Of a DNA stretch of 64,000 nucleotides, positions 62,366-64,000 are shown piece after piece. The notes below the pieces were generated by a model that saw only the letters and a program-made list of their open reading frames with translations, searched no databases and was not told the origin of the DNA. Source of the stretch: Bacteroidales bacterium (lineage in GTDB: Bacteria; Bacteroidota; Bacteroidia; Bacteroidales; VadinHA17); assembly GCA_016715075.1 (NCBI GenBank), contig JADKBK010000003.1, positions 248,001 to 312,000 of the forward strand. Direction: 5' to 3'. The position numbers and the translations under genes were made by a program. Numbering within the stretch: position 1 is the stretch's first letter; every line of letters begins with the position of its first letter.

Positions 62366-62431
62366 TCCGTAATGTCTGATAAAGGTAAATAATGGTTGTT
62401 GTTCCTGTTCTATTAGATTGAATAGCTATTC

Positions 62432-63277
62432 ATGCTTGAGAGTATACTCACCATATCGGTCGCCGGCTTAGTGGCAGGCTTTATCTTCTCGATGCCAATC
62501 GCGGGACCTATCAGCATCCTTATTACTTCCAATGCCCTCAAAGGCAGGCTTCGGTACTGCATATTGGTCAGTATCGGGGCTTCTATTGCTGATTTTACCT
62601 ATGTATTTATTGCAGTCTTTGGCCTGACAAAACTTTATTCCTTATATAAGCCGGCTATCCCATATATCTTCGCTATGGGTTCCCTGTTTTTTTTATACCT
62701 GGGATACAGGATTATCAGGACTAAAATTGATATTGAAAATCTGGAAGATAAGAGCCATCTCACTGAAAAGATTCAAAAGAAAGGGAAGGGAGGGTTTTTT
62801 ACGGGATTAATGATCAACTTCCTTAATCCTACATTATTCATTGGAGTGCTTACATCATCATTTTTCGTGATCTCATTAATAGCTGCACTGGGATTGAATA
62901 CAGGTGGGCTGGCTGGAAAAATGGACCAGAACCTTAAGGAAATAAGCGTTATCGAAGGAGGAGTATTAGATAACTCAAATGTGTTAACAATTGACAAATT
63001 TGACAATATCCAAAACCTCACAGGGAAAACACATCACCAGGACCAAACAATATATCCGGCATATTTTCATTTAGTGATCAGCACCTGCTACGCAGTGTTC
63101 CTGTCTCTTGGAAGCATAATATGGCTCTACATGCTTTCATATTTGATCGTACGATTCCGTCAAAGAATAAATATCAGAATTGTAACTGTATTTATCAGAA
63201 GTCTTGGAATTGTCCTCAGTATTTTTGGATTGTTCTTTGCCTACCTGTCAGTCAGGATGCTTCTTCTCAATCAATAA
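62432..63277 (+). CDS. LysE/RhtB-type amino-acid exporter
   Basis: A 281-residue inner-membrane protein. SVAGLVAGFIFSMPIAGPISILITSNALKGRLRYCILVSIGASIADFTYVFIAVFGL is the LysE N-terminal pattern. Six helices are expected. Between helices 4 and 5 (about residues 155-205) it has a hydrophilic insert of around 50 residues (GKMDQNLKEISVIEGGVL...THHQDQ) that normal LysE proteins lack. The substrate is unknown. The gene lies 66 bases after the hydrolase in the same direction. Confidence 0.88.
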   Translation: MLESILTISVAGLVAGFIFSMPIAGPISILITSNALKGRLRYCILVSIGASIADFTYVFIAVFGLTKLYSLYKPAIPYIFAMGSLFFLYLGYRIIRTKIDIENLEDKSHLTEKIQKKGKGGFFTGLMINFLNPTLFIGVLTSSFFVISLIAALGLNTGGLAGKMDQNLKEISVIEGGVLDNSNVLTIDKFDNIQNLTGKTHHQDQTIYPAYFHLVISTCYAVFLSLGSIIWLYMLSYLIVRFRQRINIRIVTVFIRSLGIVLSIFGLFFAYLSVRMLLLNQ

Positions 63278-63312
63278 ACATTGACTCATTAAAAGATTTT
63301 TAACAGCCCAGA

Positions 63313-63528
63313 TCACCATTTCCTTCGAGAGGCTATCCATCCCAGCAGAAATCCCAGGCCAATGCCAATCAGAATCTGCCCCCAGTGCAAATTTGTCATT
63401 GTCATGGAACTGTTAGCATGTCCCAATCCTCTTACCCAGGGACCACCACCCAACAGCAGAAAAGCAATTACTATAACTGCAATTCCAACTACATAGTACA
63501 TTGTTCTTGTCTCTCTTCTCGTGATCAT
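63313..63528 (-). CDS. Small two-helix membrane protein
   Basis: A 71-residue protein with helix 1 MYYVVGIAVIVIAFLLLGGG (residues 10-29) and helix 2 WGQILIGIGLGFLLGWIAS (49-67), ending RRKW. A polar loop with NSSMTMTNLHW joins them. It follows the FISUMP gene on the minus strand after 18 bases and may be co-transcribed. No family recognised. Confidence 0.6.
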   Translation of the reverse strand: MITRRETRTMYYVVGIAVIVIAFLLLGGGPWVRGLGHANSSMTMTNLHWGQILIGIGLGFLLGWIASRRKW

Positions 63529-63546
63529 GATATTCTTATTTATGGA

Positions 63547-64000
63547 TTAATTATCCTTCATACAACGAACTGATAAACCGCTCTGCATCCGATCAGAGTT
63601 ATTAATAACACCTTCATTGGAGTAACTCATCGTTCTGCTTATGACATCGTTATTAGCATTCTCTGTGGTACTCCACCAGTGACCGCGTAATCCTATGTCC
63701 ATAAACGAACCTAAATTACCGCGGCTTCCACCCGGAAGGGCTGCAAATCCTGTTATGTTTGTTGCACCTTCATTGGGGCTCATCCAATTATCGGTTTCCT
63801 TAAGCTTGCCACCAGCCATATGTTCACCAACAAAGGAGATTAAGGTTTTCCATTCATCAGCACTGGGCACATGCCATCCCGAAGGACATAACTTGCCTGA
63901 GGATACACTATACCCATTATATAAAACACCATATTTACTCTTATTGCTGAGTGCATCATTGTTGTACCAGCAATACCCCGGGGAAATCAAATTACTCCAT
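63547..64000 (-). CDS. FISUMP-domain protein, partial at window end
   Basis: The minus-strand frame is open to the window edge and reads WSNLISPGYCWYNNDALSNK, then YGVLYNGYSV, LCPSGWHVPSADEWKTLISFVG and GLSVRCMKDN at the end. This is the Fibrobacter succinogenes major paralogous (FISUMP) domain of secreted lipoproteins in Bacteroidota, fold related to formylglycine-generating enzyme/C-type lectin. The upstream part, including the signal, is beyond 64000. TTG 63990 is only the first start-like codon in the frame, not the true start. Confidence 0.85.
   Translation of the reverse strand, partial: WSNLISPGYCWYNNDALSNKSKYGVLYNGYSVSSGKLCPSGWHVPSADEWKTLISFVGEHMAGGKLKETDNWMSPNEGATNITGFAALPGGSRGNLGSFMDIGLRGHWWSTTENANNDVISRTMSYSNEGVINNSDRMQSGLSVRCMKDN

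Overview
The window reads as chromosomal DNA of a member of the Bacteroidota, probably Bacteroidia. Evidence: promoters of the TTTG-18..20-TAnnTTTG type ahead of the M16 protease and two tRNA genes, few Shine-Dalgarno sites, many lipoprotein and TAT leaders, a TonB-dependent receptor with an N-terminal carboxypeptidase-like domain, PorT-like barrels, an AsmA giant and a FISUMP protein. No plasmid, phage or transposase gene was seen.

Layout. 0-5.3 kb: tRNA-Phe, a secreted aldo/keto reductase, a tiny Lys/Ala-rich protein with its own terminator, an M16 protease, an O-methyltransferase whose start codon lies in an 11-bp tandem repeat, an SH3-like exported protein, tRNA-Gly and tRNA-Leu. 5.3-9.0 kb: a defence-type block bracketed by a 13-bp direct repeat. 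It holds a TOTE-type primase-helicase broken by one frameshift and an AbiEii-type toxin with an HTH-DUF6922-like antitoxin. 9.2-16.4 kb: exported catabolic proteins (GH89, metallo-beta-lactamase fold, PQQ-like propeller, a TAT propeller protein). 16.4-20.8 kb: small redox or stress genes among several relic genes. 21.4-36.3 kb: one long plus-strand run with SRPBCC, barrel proteins, two PrxQ peroxiredoxins, a SnoaL-like protein, SDR, phytoene-desaturase-like oxidoreductase, an ABC-2 exporter and a full RND tripartite pump. 36.4-46.7 kb: polysaccharide enzymes and esterases (GH9, carboxylesterase, GH106, a fused alpha/beta + SGNH hydrolase) without a SusC/SusD pair. 46.8-52.2 kb: dodecin, SRPBCC, an esterase, then a minus-strand signalling operon of three sister receivers and a histidine kinase with a 21-residue repeated coiled coil, then CsbD. 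52.3-64 kb: MFS transporter, a collapsed glycoside-hydrolase-like relic, a lipocalin-like lipoprotein, AsmA-like protein, TonB receptor, superoxide dismutase behind a 14-codon leader ORF, alpha/beta hydrolase, LysE exporter, a small membrane protein and a FISUMP protein running off the end.

The lifestyle suggested is a free-living or sediment polysaccharide degrader with strong oxidant defence. The parts most worth a second look are the broken TOTE/toxin block, a pair of shared 15-bp intergenic motifs linking the dodecin/SRPBCC and signalling loci, the overlapping leader ORF of superoxide dismutase, and at least five relic genes recognised only in shifted frames. No wholly new multi-gene system could be demonstrated from sequence alone.
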